From Flavobacteriales bacterium (GTDB lineage Bacteria > Bacteroidota > Bacteroidia > Flavobacteriales_D > Sanyastnellaceae), in NCBI GenBank assembly GCA_002863125.1, contig PKEB01000025.1:1-64000 (forward strand): a DNA stretch of 64,000 nucleotides, read 5' to 3'. Under the pieces are notes generated by a model. The model ran no database searches, was not told the DNA's origin, and saw only the letters and a program-made list of their open reading frames with translations. A program made the translations under genes and the position numbers. The stretch's first letter is position 1. Each line of letters opens with the position of its first letter. This document shows, piece by piece, positions 14,633-24,044 of the stretch.

Positions 14633-17188
14633 TCAGACCGCGTTCCGGCTGGCGTTGATGATGCCGAACATGGAACGAACAACGAGCCGTTTCAAAACGT
14701 CAGCCTCCCACTTCGATGATTCATCGCCGTTGGCCAACTGACCGAGGGCGAAGTGCTGGATGACCAGCAGCGGGCGGATGATGTCGTCGCGGAGCCCAAT
14801 GCTCTCCTTGATTTGCGGGTTGCGCTCCATCAGCGATTGCTGACCGGCAATGTCGAGCACCCAGCGTTTGGTCAATTCGAATTCATCTCGCACCATGCTC
14901 CAGATTCCGCCAAATTGCGCGTCGCTTTCCAAGTGGGCCGTGAGGCGGAAGTCACTCTTCATCATGCTCTGCATGCTGTTTTCCACCAACGCCCGGAAGA
15001 AGGAGTTGTCGCGGTACAATGCCCGCGCTTCTTCAATGCGCCCTTCGCTGTCCAGCCACTCCAAAGCGGTTCCCAAGCCAAAGAATCCCGGGACGTTTTG
15101 CTTGAGCTGGGTCCACGACCCCACAAATGGAATAGCTCGCAGGTCGCCGAAGGTCAATGGACCGTCCTTGGCACGGCTCGTGGGGCGGCTGCCAATGTTG
15201 GTTTCGCCATAGTACTTGAGCGTTCCCCACTGCGTGAGGTAGTTCATGAACTCAGGGTGCTCCTTTAAGCGGGTGTAATGGGCGAACGAGTGCTGGCCCA
15301 GCGCTTGAATCAATGCCTCCTGCTCCGTACTGAAATGCGTTTGCGAATCCTCGAAAATGCGGCTCTGCAGGCCCGCCGTCAGCAGCAATTCGAGGTTGAA
15401 ACCTGCTGAGCGCGGAATCCCGAAGTTCGAGCTGATGGTCTGCCCTTGGATGGTGGTCTGGATTTCGGTGTTTTCGATGTCCTGACCGTGCGCCGCATAG
15501 AACCGGTGCGTATTCCCGCCGCCACGTGCAGGCGGTCCACCGCGCCCGTCGAAAAAGACGACCGTGATGCCTTCATCCCGAGAAAGCTTAGACAGCCGAC
15601 GTTTTGCCTCGTAAATGGACCAATTCGCCTGCAGGTAGCCACCGTCTTTGGTGCCATCCGAGAAACCGAGCATCACCGTTTGGCGATCGCCCCTGCGGCT
15701 CAAATGCGCCCGGTACGCCGGATGCGTGTACATATCGCGTACCTCGTCTTCCGAACGGGCCAAGTCAGCAATGGTCTCGAAGAGCGGCACGATATCCAAG
15801 GCCGTTTCCTCATCCAATCCGGCCATGCGGGCCAAAGCAGCAACAGCAGCTACATCGATGATGCCGCGGCAGTTGCTGATGATGTAGCGGTGGCAGGCCC
15901 GAACGCCGTTGTGCTTTTGGATTTTGGCCATCGTACGCAACGACGCGATGATGTCGTGGTGCCGTTCTTCTTCAAGCCGATCCACGGCGCCTTTCCACTT
16001 ATCGCTGAGCAATTCATTCACTTGCTCCGCGGCCTGCAGCGCTCGGAAGGCTTCGACATCGACACCTGCCACAGCGAGCGCTTCATCCAATGCCTTCTGA
16101 ATCACCCGGCTGTCCTGACGGATATCCAAGCTGGCAAAATGCAGGCCAAACAAGCGCAGCTTGAATTGGAACCCACGGATTTTCTCGATGAAGAGTCCGT
16201 TCGAATGCTTCGCGACCCAGTGGGCGATGTCGTCGAGCTCGTTGTTCAAATCCGCCACAGACAACATCGCAGAATCCGGGTGGAGCATGGCGTATTCGAT
16301 CCGGTCCTGAAGTTGGTCGAGGCGGGCGGAAACGTGCTTAAACGTAATGCGGCGGCGCAAATCCCGGATCTCGCGGCGGTAACACCGCAACAAAGTCAAG
16401 CGCAAGCGCTCCGCGACATTCCAAGTTGTTTGCGAATCCACAAATGGATTGCCGTCGCGGTCCCCGCCGGGCCAGAATCCAATTGAAATCAAGCTCTCGC
16501 TCAGGGCTTCAGCGGAAGGATCGTCGAGGGTCTGGGCCACCTTGGCATACAGCTCTGGCGCCGCGTGGTAGAAGACGTTCTCCAGGTACCAGGTTTGGCG
16601 CACGGCCTCGTCGTACGGCGTGGGTGGCTCCGAGTTGAAGAAGGGAGTCAAGCCCAGCTGGTGGAGCAATTTCCGGATGCTCACCAAGTCGTTTTCTTCC
16701 ATGGCCTTGGCCAGGTCCGTGATGATGGCGAGCGCATTGCCTGGATAAAACTGCGTTGGGTGCGCCGTCAAAACCACGCGCACAGCATATTCTCCCAGGA
16801 TTTCCCTCAGGTCCGCCTCCTTCTGGTGCCGGCGAATTCGCTGCATGAAACTCTGCAGCGACTCCGCCCCGCCCAAATCATTGAGTTGCGCATACCGCGC
16901 ATCTTCCAAGGCATCCACCAAGACCACCTGCCGTTCAACGTATTGGATGATACGGAACAACAAGTCGGCTTTGCTCTCTGCATCATGCAGGCCTTGGGAA
17001 GCGAAAAAACCATCGAGGATTTCCGCGGGCGTTTTGGCCTTGTTCAATCCATCGTCACAGGCTTCTTGGAGCAACGGCACCCGCAGCCCTGTTTGCCGGA
17101 TTCCGTCCAACGGCAACGTCAAAAAAATGCCATTGAATACGTGAAACGGATGGCTGACAACTGCACTGTACTCTTTTCGATCTTTCAT
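14633..17188 (-). CDS. ppc: Phosphoenolpyruvate carboxylase
   Basis: Anaplerotic enzyme converting PEP and bicarbonate to oxaloacetate. The 851-aa protein contains VLTAHPTQ (catalytic His region), GFWPGGDRDGNPFV, LGFSDGTKDGGYLQANW, and the glycine-rich FFDGRGGPPARGGGNTH, all hallmarks of bacterial PEPC; it ends with RNAV near the usual C-terminal position (the family normally ends in RNTG). Length is slightly shorter than E. coli (883). It is transcribed away from trmD from a TACCTTTG box and ends at the shared terminator. Confidence 0.94.
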   Translation of the reverse strand: MKDRKEYSAVVSHPFHVFNGIFLTLPLDGIRQTGLRVPLLQEACDDGLNKAKTPAEILDGFFASQGLHDAESKADLLFRIIQYVERQVVLVDALEDARYAQLNDLGGAESLQSFMQRIRRHQKEADLREILGEYAVRVVLTAHPTQFYPGNALAIITDLAKAMEENDLVSIRKLLHQLGLTPFFNSEPPTPYDEAVRQTWYLENVFYHAAPELYAKVAQTLDDPSAEALSESLISIGFWPGGDRDGNPFVDSQTTWNVAERLRLTLLRCYRREIRDLRRRITFKHVSARLDQLQDRIEYAMLHPDSAMLSVADLNNELDDIAHWVAKHSNGLFIEKIRGFQFKLRLFGLHFASLDIRQDSRVIQKALDEALAVAGVDVEAFRALQAAEQVNELLSDKWKGAVDRLEEERHHDIIASLRTMAKIQKHNGVRACHRYIISNCRGIIDVAAVAALARMAGLDEETALDIVPLFETIADLARSEDEVRDMYTHPAYRAHLSRRGDRQTVMLGFSDGTKDGGYLQANWSIYEAKRRLSKLSRDEGITVVFFDGRGGPPARGGGNTHRFYAAHGQDIENTEIQTTIQGQTISSNFGIPRSAGFNLELLLTAGLQSRIFEDSQTHFSTEQEALIQALGQHSFAHYTRLKEHPEFMNYLTQWGTLKYYGETNIGSRPTSRAKDGPLTFGDLRAIPFVGSWTQLKQNVPGFFGLGTALEWLDSEGRIEEARALYRDNSFFRALVENSMQSMMKSDFRLTAHLESDAQFGGIWSMVRDEFELTKRWVLDIAGQQSLMERNPQIKESIGLRDDIIRPLLVIQHFALGQLANGDESSKWEADVLKRLVVRSMFGIINASRNAV

Positions 17189-17207
17189 ACCCTACGTGAC
17201 TGAATGG

Positions 17208-17215
17208 CAAAGGTA
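17208..17215 (-). promoter_or_regulatory. -7 box of ppc
   Basis: TACCTTTG on the reverse strand, 19 nt before the ATG at 17188. Back to back with the trmD promoter. Confidence 0.55.
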
Positions 17216-17245
17216 CTTTCCACTGCTGACATAACCGGCTTCGCG

Positions 17246-17253
17246 TACCTTTG
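17246..17253 (+). promoter_or_regulatory. -7 box of trmD
   Basis: TACCTTTG, perfect consensus, 18 nt before the trmD ATG at 17272. Its presence argues against the in-frame earlier start at 17251, which would lie inside the box. Confidence 0.6.
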
Positions 17254-17271
17254 GCTCATCTTTCGCTTCTC

Positions 17272-17955
17272 ATGCGCATCGACATCCTCACCGTTGTACC
17301 CTCTTTGCTCGACAGCCCGTTTTCGGACAGCATCATTCAACGCGCCCGGGACAAAGGTGTGGTGGATATCCGCGTGCACAACATCCGTGATTGGAGCAAG
17401 GACAAGCACAAGAAAGTCGATGACGAACCCTTTGGCGGTATTGCCGGCATTGTGATGACCATCCAGCCCATCCTCGATGCCATCGAAGAATTGCAATCCG
17501 AGTGCACCTACAGCGAAATCATTTACCTGACACCCGACGGGGAACAGCTGAAGCAGGCCCGCGTGAATCAACTCTCGATTTCCGGCAACTTGCTCATCAT
17601 TTGTGGACATTATAAAGGCATCGATCAGCGGCTTCGCGACCACGTCGTGACAATGGAACTTTCCATCGGCGACTACGTGCTCTCCGGCGGTGAACTCGCC
17701 GCAGCGGTGCTGACCGACGCCGTGGTGCGGCTTTTGCCCGGGGCCATTGGCGACGAGCAAAGCGCTTTGACCGACAGCTTCCAAGACGAGCTGCTCGCCC
17801 CACCCGTGTACACGCGACCGGCCACTTACAATGGCTGGGAAGTGCCGGAAATCCTTCGGTCCGGTGATCACGCTGCCATTGAGAAGTGGATGGAAGAACA
17901 AGCCTACGAACGGACCAAAGCGCGGCGACCGGATTTGCTCAAAAAAGATTCCTGA
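17272..17955 (+). CDS. trmD: tRNA (guanine-N1)-methyltransferase
   Basis: Methylates G37 at N1 in tRNAs reading CNN/CGG-type codons, preventing frameshifts. The 227-aa SPOUT enzyme begins [10 protein letters not shown], and has GGIAGIVM, the trefoil-knot SAM site GHYKGIDQR and [19 protein letters not shown]. The C-terminal domain has [16 protein letters not shown] and [10 protein letters not shown], the usual tRNA-binding features. It is followed after 73 nt by rplS, a neighbour it often has in bacteria. Confidence 0.95.
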   Translation: MRIDILTVVPSLLDSPFSDSIIQRARDKGVVDIRVHNIRDWSKDKHKKVDDEPFGGIAGIVMTIQPILDAIEELQSECTYSEIIYLTPDGEQLKQARVNQLSISGNLLIICGHYKGIDQRLRDHVVTMELSIGDYVLSGGELAAAVLTDAVVRLLPGAIGDEQSALTDSFQDELLAPPVYTRPATYNGWEVPEILRSGDHAAIEKWMEEQAYERTKARRPDLLKKDS

Positions 17956-17986
17956 TAAAGAGCTCAAATCCTATCCGAATTATTCG

Positions 17987-17994
17987 TAATATTG
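17987..17994 (+). promoter_or_regulatory. Possible -7 box of rplS
   Basis: TAATATTG, one mismatch from TAnnTTTG, 34 nt before the rplS ATG. Weak; rplS may also be read through from trmD. Confidence 0.25.
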
Positions 17995-18028
17995 CACCCC
18001 AATTCACGGGAGCAGAAAAACGAATACC

Positions 18029-18388
18029 ATGGACCGCATCAAGGACATCGCAAGCAAAATTGTCGAAACCCCCACTTGGCCCGAATTCCGTGCCGGTGAC
18101 ACCGTTACGGTAACGGTTAAGATTCGCGAGGGCAACAAGGAGCGTTTGCAGAAGTTCCAAGGCGTTGTGATTCAGCGCAAAAGCGCGGCCAACACCGAAA
18201 CATTCACCGTACGCAAGATAGCGTCTGGCATCGGTGTTGAGCGTGTGTTCCCCATTGCTTCACCGCTCATTGAAAACATTGAAGTGAACAAGCGAGGTAA
18301 GGTACGCCGTGCGCGCATCTACTACCTCCGTGAATTGACTGGTAAGGCTGCACGCATCAAGGAGCGCCGCGTCATTGCCAAGAAGTAA
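18029..18388 (+). CDS. rplS: 50S ribosomal protein L19 (bL19)
   Basis: Large-subunit protein at the 30S-50S interface. The 119-aa product shows [49 protein letters not shown], and the C-terminal [11 protein letters not shown], matching bL19 at full length. It lies after trmD and is followed by a strong terminator. Confidence 0.96.
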   Translation: MDRIKDIASKIVETPTWPEFRAGDTVTVTVKIREGNKERLQKFQGVVIQRKSAANTETFTVRKIASGIGVERVFPIASPLIENIEVNKRGKVRRARIYYLRELTGKAARIKERRVIAKK

Positions 18389-18405
18389 TTGCTAAACTCA
18401 CAAAA

Positions 18406-18438
18406 CCAAAAAGGCCCGCTCACCGCGGGCCTTTTTTA
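18406..18438 (+). terminator. Intrinsic terminator after rplS
   Basis: GGCCCGC (18413-18419) and GCGGGCC (18425-18431) form a stem flanked by A5 and T6 runs. The symmetric A/T tracts let it also serve ftcD, whose stop lies at 18456. Confidence 0.88.
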
Positions 18439-18455
18439 TGTGTTCAACTTTCTGT

Positions 18456-20153
18456 TCATGCGGCTCCGCCCAACACGGCAGCCACCCGCTCGAGCACACG
18501 GGCTTCACGCGCATCAATGTCAGCCCACAGCGCATCCGCCTCAGCAACCACCGCTGCACTGTACGTTGCGTCCTCCAGGTCTTGCAGGTTAACACGGGCA
18601 TTCAGGATGGCGCCTTTGACACCGGTCCGAATGGTCATGGCCCCCACTCCTGCATCCGTAATGGAATTGGGATTTCCGTTGGCAGCCATCTCTTCAGCAA
18701 TGGTCATCGCGTCAGCCGCGAGACGGGCGACCCGCATCGGAATTTCAATGGCGTTTTTGGTGGCATCTTGAATGGCCGCATGACGCGCTTGTTGTTGCGC
18801 TTCAGTGCCCTTGGGCATGCCATAAGCTTCCATGATGGCATTGAACGCCGCCGTATCTGCATCCACGAGCAGCTCGAGTTGGTTTTGCAAAGCAATGCCT
18901 CGCTCCGCAACGCGGCTGAATTCTTCCCAGCGATCGTCCCATCCGCGTTTGTGCGCTGAAAGGTTGGCCACCATGGTCGCAAGGGCCACGCCCATCGTCG
19001 CCGAATAAGCGGCAACCGATCCACCGCCCGGCGCCGGACTTTCTGACGCGGTCTCGGTGGCGAACGCGCCCAAGGACAAGTCGAGCAACGGCGTGTTTCG
19101 GTCGGCGGCGATCATGAATTCAATGACCCGCTTGTTGGGATCAAACGGTCCGAGGTCGTCCAGCCCGAGGGACTTCACGGCGATCTTCACTTTTTCGGCC
19201 GTGCTGATGCCTAAGCTGCGCTGTTGCTTGCGCAGGAAGTAATCCGCAGCATCTGTCATCACGCGCAGTGGCAACAACCCCACCAATTCCGAACCCGTCA
19301 CGCGAATGCCGCGTGCTTGGGCCTTGGCGCAGGCTTCGTCGAAGGCAATGTGCACGGGCGTGGTTTGAATGTCAGTCAGGTTCAACGACAACTGGGCAAT
19401 CCCGTACTCTTCAATGTACCAACCGATGCCCTTCACCGCTTTGAGCGAACCAGGGATGCGTTCTGGTTCTCCGTTGGCGTCTTTCACGATCGGACTCCCC
19501 GGTCCGCCCGTGCGCTTTACGCGTCCCGATTCCCGGATGTCGAAGGCGATGGCATTGGCGCGGCGGGAACTCGTCGTATTCAGGTTGATGTTGTAGGCAA
19601 TCAAAAAATCACGGGCCCCGATGGCGGTGGCGCCACTCTTCTGTGTCTGCTCATTCCACGCCGCCGGTCCAAAATCAGGCGCTCCTTCCGCCGTTTCCAA
19701 TTTGGCCAGGCCTTCGTATTGCCCTTTGCGGCAATGCGCGAGGTTTTTGCGCTCGGCAGTCTTGGCGGCAGATTCGTAGAAATAGCCGGGAATTCCGAGC
19801 TCAGCCCCTACACGCTCGCCCAAGGCATGGGCGATGGCTGCACATTCCTCCATCGTCACGCCGCTTACCGGCACGAACGGGCATACATCCGTAGCGCCCA
19901 TCCGCGGGTGCTCGCCGCGGTGCTTGGTCATGTCAATGAGTTCGGCAGCCTTTTGGATCAACCGAAACGCGGCCTCGCCGATGACTTCAGGCGGCCCCAC
20001 GAACGTGATGACGGTTCGGTTGGTGGATTTACCGGGGTCGACGTCCAACAAACGGACTCCATCAACGGATTCTACAACACGGGATACCGCTTCAATCACA
20101 GCGGGATTGCGCCCTTCGGAAATGTTGGGCACGCATTCGACTAATCGTTGCAT
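18456..20153 (-). CDS. ftcD: Bifunctional glutamate formimidoyltransferase / formimidotetrahydrofolate cyclodeaminase
   Basis: Last steps of histidine degradation that pass the formimino group to tetrahydrofolate and deaminate it. The 565-aa protein has an N-terminal formiminotransferase domain (ECVPNISEGRN, HRGEHPRMGATDVCPFVPV, AYNINLNTT; to about 300) and a C-terminal cyclodeaminase domain starting near 355 with SPAPGGGSVAAYSATMGVAL. Length equals that of the vertebrate-type fused enzyme. It lies just downstream of hutI on the same strand but has its own TATTTTCG box. Confidence 0.93.
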   Translation of the reverse strand: MQRLVECVPNISEGRNPAVIEAVSRVVESVDGVRLLDVDPGKSTNRTVITFVGPPEVIGEAAFRLIQKAAELIDMTKHRGEHPRMGATDVCPFVPVSGVTMEECAAIAHALGERVGAELGIPGYFYESAAKTAERKNLAHCRKGQYEGLAKLETAEGAPDFGPAAWNEQTQKSGATAIGARDFLIAYNINLNTTSSRRANAIAFDIRESGRVKRTGGPGSPIVKDANGEPERIPGSLKAVKGIGWYIEEYGIAQLSLNLTDIQTTPVHIAFDEACAKAQARGIRVTGSELVGLLPLRVMTDAADYFLRKQQRSLGISTAEKVKIAVKSLGLDDLGPFDPNKRVIEFMIAADRNTPLLDLSLGAFATETASESPAPGGGSVAAYSATMGVALATMVANLSAHKRGWDDRWEEFSRVAERGIALQNQLELLVDADTAAFNAIMEAYGMPKGTEAQQQARHAAIQDATKNAIEIPMRVARLAADAMTIAEEMAANGNPNSITDAGVGAMTIRTGVKGAILNARVNLQDLEDATYSAAVVAEADALWADIDAREARVLERVAAVLGGAA

Positions 20154-20173
20154 CTTCTGAGCATATTACCTGC

Positions 20174-20181
20174 CGAAAATA
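20174..20181 (-). promoter_or_regulatory. -7-like box of ftcD
   Basis: TATTTTCG (TAnnTTCG variant), 20 nt before the ftcD ATG, in the 50-nt gap after hutI. Confidence 0.35.
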
Positions 20182-20203
20182 CACGGACGGGGACGGTTTC
20201 AAC

Positions 20204-21460
20204 TCACTGGGCGATGCCATCAATGAACACCTTTTCCACCGGTTCTTCACCGAAGTCGTAGGCTAGGTCCTCCAAGCCATTGAGCGGACGGGTCAAGAGG
20301 ACGTTGGCCGCTCGGCCCCGAGCGATCACTCCAGTCCGCTCCGAGCATTCCATGGCAGCGGCTCCGTTGATGGTTGCGGCGGCAATGGCCTCGAGCGGAT
20401 GCATTTTCATTTTCAAAATGGCCAACTGCACGACCCGATTCATGTTGCTCGAGGGCGCAGAACCCGGATTGAAATCTGTGGCGAGCGCTACGGGCACGTC
20501 CGCCTTCATCAATTCATGCACCGGGGTGTACGGAATGCCCAAGAAATACGAGCACCCTGGAAGCGCAGTTGCGAAGGTGGGGTTGCTGGAATCCGCGGCG
20601 TACTTCAGCGCTTCGACGTCCTCCGCACTCAACTCCTCCAGGTGGTCGACCGATACGGCATTTGAGTTAACACAAAGCTTTACTCCACCAAATGCATTGA
20701 ATTGATTTACATGCACTTTTGATTTAATTCCGTGCGACGCTGCCGCATCCAACAACGACTGGGTTTCTTCCAATCCGAAGTACCCTTTTTCACAGAACGC
20801 ATCCACGTAGTCGGCCAGCCCTTCGTTGGCCACCACCGGCAGCGCTTCATCGATCATGTGAGCGGTCCAAGTCGCCGCAGTCCACTCACCTTCAGGTACC
20901 GCGTGGCACGCCAAAAATGTCGCCTTGATGGGAATGGTGAATTCTTCTTTCAGGGCGCGAATCACCCGCAACATTTTCAATTCTGCTTCAGCCGTCAGTC
21001 CGTATCCGCTTTTGATTTCGATGGACCCCGTGCCGGTTCTAATCGCCTGCTGCAATCGGTTGCGGGCATCGGCGAGCAAATCGGCTTCGGACATCGCTTG
21101 CAGCGCACGGGCCGAATTCAGAATTCCGCCGCCTTCTGCGGCAATTTCTTGGTAGCTTTTGCCTTCAAGGCGGCTCAAGAATTCTCCGGAACGGCTGGCC
21201 GCAAACACCAGGTGAGTGTGGCTGTCGCACCAAGCAGGCAGCGCGTATTTGCCTTCGCAGTCCACTACCTCCAATCCACTCCAATCGGCAATACCTGGAA
21301 ACGTGTCCATGGTCCCGAAGTCCACAATGACTCCGTCTTCAATGGCCAACCACGCCTGCTCGAGCACTGGCAATGAGCGCATCTCTCCGCCTTTCAAATA
21401 CGGTGGCGGCGCATCGTACGCACCCACCAACCCTTTGATGTTCTTCCAGAGCATTCGCAT
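20204..21460 (-). CDS. hutI: Imidazolonepropionase
   Basis: Third enzyme of histidine catabolism, hydrolysing imidazolone propionate to formiminoglutamate. The 418-aa amidohydrolase has the metal motif WCDSHTHLVFA, the substrate-domain segment SGYGLTAEAELKMLR, HVNQFNAFGG, and the C-terminal metal ligand region ATDFNPGSAPSSNM. The frame is open upstream to 21562, but that would run through aroC on the other strand; the ATG at 21460 follows a TACCTTGC box by 4 nt. It is divergent from aroC; hutH is 17 kb away and hutU is not in the window. Confidence 0.93.
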   Translation of the reverse strand: MRMLWKNIKGLVGAYDAPPPYLKGGEMRSLPVLEQAWLAIEDGVIVDFGTMDTFPGIADWSGLEVVDCEGKYALPAWCDSHTHLVFAASRSGEFLSRLEGKSYQEIAAEGGGILNSARALQAMSEADLLADARNRLQQAIRTGTGSIEIKSGYGLTAEAELKMLRVIRALKEEFTIPIKATFLACHAVPEGEWTAATWTAHMIDEALPVVANEGLADYVDAFCEKGYFGLEETQSLLDAAASHGIKSKVHVNQFNAFGGVKLCVNSNAVSVDHLEELSAEDVEALKYAADSSNPTFATALPGCSYFLGIPYTPVHELMKADVPVALATDFNPGSAPSSNMNRVVQLAILKMKMHPLEAIAAATINGAAAMECSERTGVIARGRAANVLLTRPLNGLEDLAYDFGEEPVEKVFIDGIAQ

Positions 21461-21464
21461 GGCC

Positions 21465-21472
21465 GCAAGGTA
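21465..21472 (-). promoter_or_regulatory. -7-like box of hutI
   Basis: TACCTTGC followed by GGCC and the ATG at 21460. It is the same box variant as at the DUF4199 gene, where GGAC precedes the ATG. Confidence 0.4.
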
Positions 21473-21493
21473 GCAATCCCCGCTCGGGTTCCG

Positions 21494-21501
21494 TAAATTT
21501 G
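21494..21501 (+). promoter_or_regulatory. -7 box of aroC
   Basis: TAAATTTG, perfect consensus, followed by AATC and the ATG at 21506. A transcript starting at the usual distance would begin on the start codon. Confidence 0.6.
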
Positions 21502-21505
21502 AATC

Positions 21506-22588
21506 ATGGCGGGCAACACTTTTGGTACCTTGTTTCGGCTGACCACGTTTGGCGAATCCCATGGCCGCGCCATTGGCGGCGTCATCGACGGGTGCCCTTC
21601 AGGCTTGGCGCTGGATACAGAGGCAGTTCAAGCTGAATTGGATCGCAGGCGGCCCGGCCAGTCCCACTTGACCACGCCACGGAAGGAGCGCGACACAGTC
21701 GAGTGGCTCAGCGGCATCCACGAAGGGATCACCACGGGAGCGCCCATCGGATTCATGCTTCGCAACGAGGATTCCAAATCCGGCGATTACGACCACCTTC
21801 AATCCGCCTTTCGACCGTCCCATGCCGATTACACATATACGGCCAAGTACGGGCACCGCGATCACCGTGGCGGTGGACGCGCATCCGCTCGCGAGACCGC
21901 ATGCCGTGTAGCCGCCGGAGCCATTGCGCGGCAGCTCCTGGCATCAGCCGGCATCGAAGTCTCAGCCTACGTCGAGCGCGTGGAACAAACCGCTGTGCCC
22001 TTTGCACCGATGTTCTTCGATCGTGCAGCTGTGGACGCCTCGCCTACCCGTTGCCCTGATCCCGCGACGGCCGCCTCGATGGCAACCATCATTGAAACGG
22101 TCCGAAAGGAAGGTGATACGGTGGGCGGCACCGTCGCCTTGGTCGGACGCGGCATCCCCGCTGGCTTGGGCGAACCCGTTTTTGACAAATTCCAAGCCAC
22201 CCTCGCTCATGCCTTGTGGAGCCTTCCCGCTGTGAAATCGATGGAAATTGGGGCAGGACTGAACGGCACGAAGATGCGGGGTTCGGCGCACAACGACGCC
22301 TTCCAAACGGACGAGCAAGGTCAAGTGCGCACGGCGACCAACCACAGCGGCGGCATCCAAGGCGGCATCACCAACGGAGAAGACCTCGTTGTTCGCCTCG
22401 GTTTCAAGCCGGTCTCGACACTAATGAAGCCACAGGCATCGGTGAATGCGGACGGTGAAGCCATCACGCTGGATGGCAAAGGACGCCACGACCCCTGCGT
22501 GCTGCCCCGTGCGGTACCGATTGTTGAGGCCATGGCGCTGTTAGTATTGGCGGATCATTGGTTGATAAACCGCGCCGCCAAACTCTGA
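21506..22588 (+). CDS. aroC: Chorismate synthase
   Basis: Final step of the shikimate pathway, making chorismate from EPSP with reduced FMN. The 360-aa protein has FGESHGRAIGGVIDGCP (15-31), DHRGGGRASARETACRVAAGAIA (FMN binding), and HSGGIQGGITNGEDLVVRLGFKP, the three classical signatures. AroA, which supplies its substrate, lies at 55.7 kb in this window. It is followed by the symporter gene after 42 nt. Confidence 0.96.
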   Translation: MAGNTFGTLFRLTTFGESHGRAIGGVIDGCPSGLALDTEAVQAELDRRRPGQSHLTTPRKERDTVEWLSGIHEGITTGAPIGFMLRNEDSKSGDYDHLQSAFRPSHADYTYTAKYGHRDHRGGGRASARETACRVAAGAIARQLLASAGIEVSAYVERVEQTAVPFAPMFFDRAAVDASPTRCPDPATAASMATIIETVRKEGDTVGGTVALVGRGIPAGLGEPVFDKFQATLAHALWSLPAVKSMEIGAGLNGTKMRGSAHNDAFQTDEQGQVRTATNHSGGIQGGITNGEDLVVRLGFKPVSTLMKPQASVNADGEAITLDGKGRHDPCVLPRAVPIVEAMALLVLADHWLINRAAKL

Positions 22589-22618
22589 TAAACCGAGGTT
22601 TTCCGGGCGTTCAACATG

Positions 22619-22626
22619 TACATTAG
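22619..22626 (+). promoter_or_regulatory. Possible -7-like box of the dicarboxylate symporter gene
   Basis: TACATTAG, one mismatch from TAnnTTTG, then AGGC and the ATG at 22631. This spacing, repeated in the window, favours 22631 over the in-frame ATG at 22616. Confidence 0.3.
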
Positions 22627-22630
22627 AGGC

Positions 22631-24034
22631 ATGAAGAAACTGGCCCTCCACTGGCAAGTCATCATTGGTTTGTTGCTCGGTGTCGTGTACGCATGGTTGA
22701 GTGTAACCATGGGTTGGAACGACTTCACCCTGGCCTACATCCAGCCGTTCGGTGACATTTTCATCAACCTGCTCAAGCTCATCGCTGTGCCCTTGGTGCT
22801 GTTCAGCATCATCAGCGGCGTGACCAGTTTGGGCAACATCCAGAAACTGGGCCGCATGGGCATCAAGACCTTGCTCACCTACGTGGCCACGACCATGGCG
22901 GCCGTGGTCATCGGCCTGGCCTTGGTCAACGTGTTCCAGCCCGGATCGGGGGCCAACGACGACCTGCTCAAAGCCAACCGTATCCGCTATGAACTCTGGC
23001 GCGACGCCAACGGCATTCAAGCATTGGATGACATTCGAACCATCGATGACCCGGCGAATGCAGCCCTGGTCCAGAGCATCGCGAGTGAGGAAGCCGCTTC
23101 GAGTGAATGGGTCACCGACAAGCTCAACAAAGCCACGAACACCAAGAACTCCGGACCACTGCAGCCCTTGGTGGACGTCGTACCCAAAAACATTTTCAGT
23201 TCGCTGGTGGACATGTCCATGCTGCAGATCATCTTCTTCGCCATCTTTTTTGGCATCGTGGTGGTCGGGCTGTCTGATGAGAAAAAAGCACCGCTGACGC
23301 GCGCCGTCGATTCGCTGAATGAGGTCTTTGTGCAAATGGTGTGGGTGGTGATGAAAGCCATGCCCTTCTTCGTTTTTGCCCTGATGGCGGGGCAAATTGT
23401 CAAGGCGGCCGGGACCGAACCTGAGATGCTGAAGCAGCTGTTGAGTTTCCTCCTGCGCTATGGCTTGGTGGTGGTCCTCGGATTGGCCATCATGGTGTTC
23501 TTCTTCTATCCCGCGTTGGTGGCCTTGACCATCAAGAAATTGAGCTGGAAACAATTCCAGTCGGGCATGCGCGATGCGCAGCTGACCGCGTTTTCAACGT
23601 CAAGTTCAGTGGCCACGCTTCCCGTGACCATGCAATGTGTTCACGACCGATTGGGCGTCAGCACGCGCACCTCGTCGTTTGTCCTGCCCATCGGCGCCAC
23701 GGTGAACATGGACGGCACCAGCATGTACCAAGCCATTGCGGTCGTGGCCTTGGCCCAGTTCCACATGGTCGACTTAGCCTTCAGCCAACAGGCCGTCATC
23801 GTACTCACAGCGACCCTCGCTTCCATTGGAGCAGCAGCCGTGCCTTCGGCAGGTTTGGTCCTGATGATCATTGTGCTCGAGAGTGTCGGACTGAATCCGG
23901 CTTGGATTGCACTGATCTTCCCCATCGACCGCATCTTGGACATGTGCCGTACGGTGGTCAATGTCACGGGAGATGGGGCTGTTTCTTCATTCATCGCAGC
24001 CTCTGAAGGCGAATTGACTCCGCCTTCCGCTTAA
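22631..24034 (+). CDS. Dicarboxylate/amino acid:cation symporter (DAACS family)
   Basis: Glutamate/aspartate/C4-dicarboxylate uptake protein of the GltP/DctA fold, 467 aa. The HP1 hairpin has STSSSVATLPVT (about 321-332), the unwound TM7 has VNMDGTSMYQAIAVVALAQ (about 358-376), and HP2/TM8 has GAAAVPSAGLVLMIIVL. A hydrophilic insertion of about 80 residues (roughly 110-190) after the third helix is longer than in E. coli GltP; this is often seen in Bacteroidota members. The N-terminus MKKLALHWQVIIGLLLG is the usual family start. It precedes the OmpA gene by 10 nt, but no functional link is evident. Confidence 0.9.
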   Translation: MKKLALHWQVIIGLLLGVVYAWLSVTMGWNDFTLAYIQPFGDIFINLLKLIAVPLVLFSIISGVTSLGNIQKLGRMGIKTLLTYVATTMAAVVIGLALVNVFQPGSGANDDLLKANRIRYELWRDANGIQALDDIRTIDDPANAALVQSIASEEAASSEWVTDKLNKATNTKNSGPLQPLVDVVPKNIFSSLVDMSMLQIIFFAIFFGIVVVGLSDEKKAPLTRAVDSLNEVFVQMVWVVMKAMPFFVFALMAGQIVKAAGTEPEMLKQLLSFLLRYGLVVVLGLAIMVFFFYPALVALTIKKLSWKQFQSGMRDAQLTAFSTSSSVATLPVTMQCVHDRLGVSTRTSSFVLPIGATVNMDGTSMYQAIAVVALAQFHMVDLAFSQQAVIVLTATLASIGAAAVPSAGLVLMIIVLESVGLNPAWIALIFPIDRILDMCRTVVNVTGDGAVSSFIAASEGELTPPSA

Positions 24035-24044
24035 CTCCGCTTCG

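Noticed and set aside
15446-16486. Antisense open frame of 346 aa within ppc
   Set aside because: Covered by conserved PEP carboxylase sequence on the other strand and no recognisable domain.
22541-23554. Antisense open frame of 337 aa opposite the dicarboxylate symporter
   Set aside because: Overlaps the conserved symporter gene and also the end of aroC; His/Gln-rich shadow.
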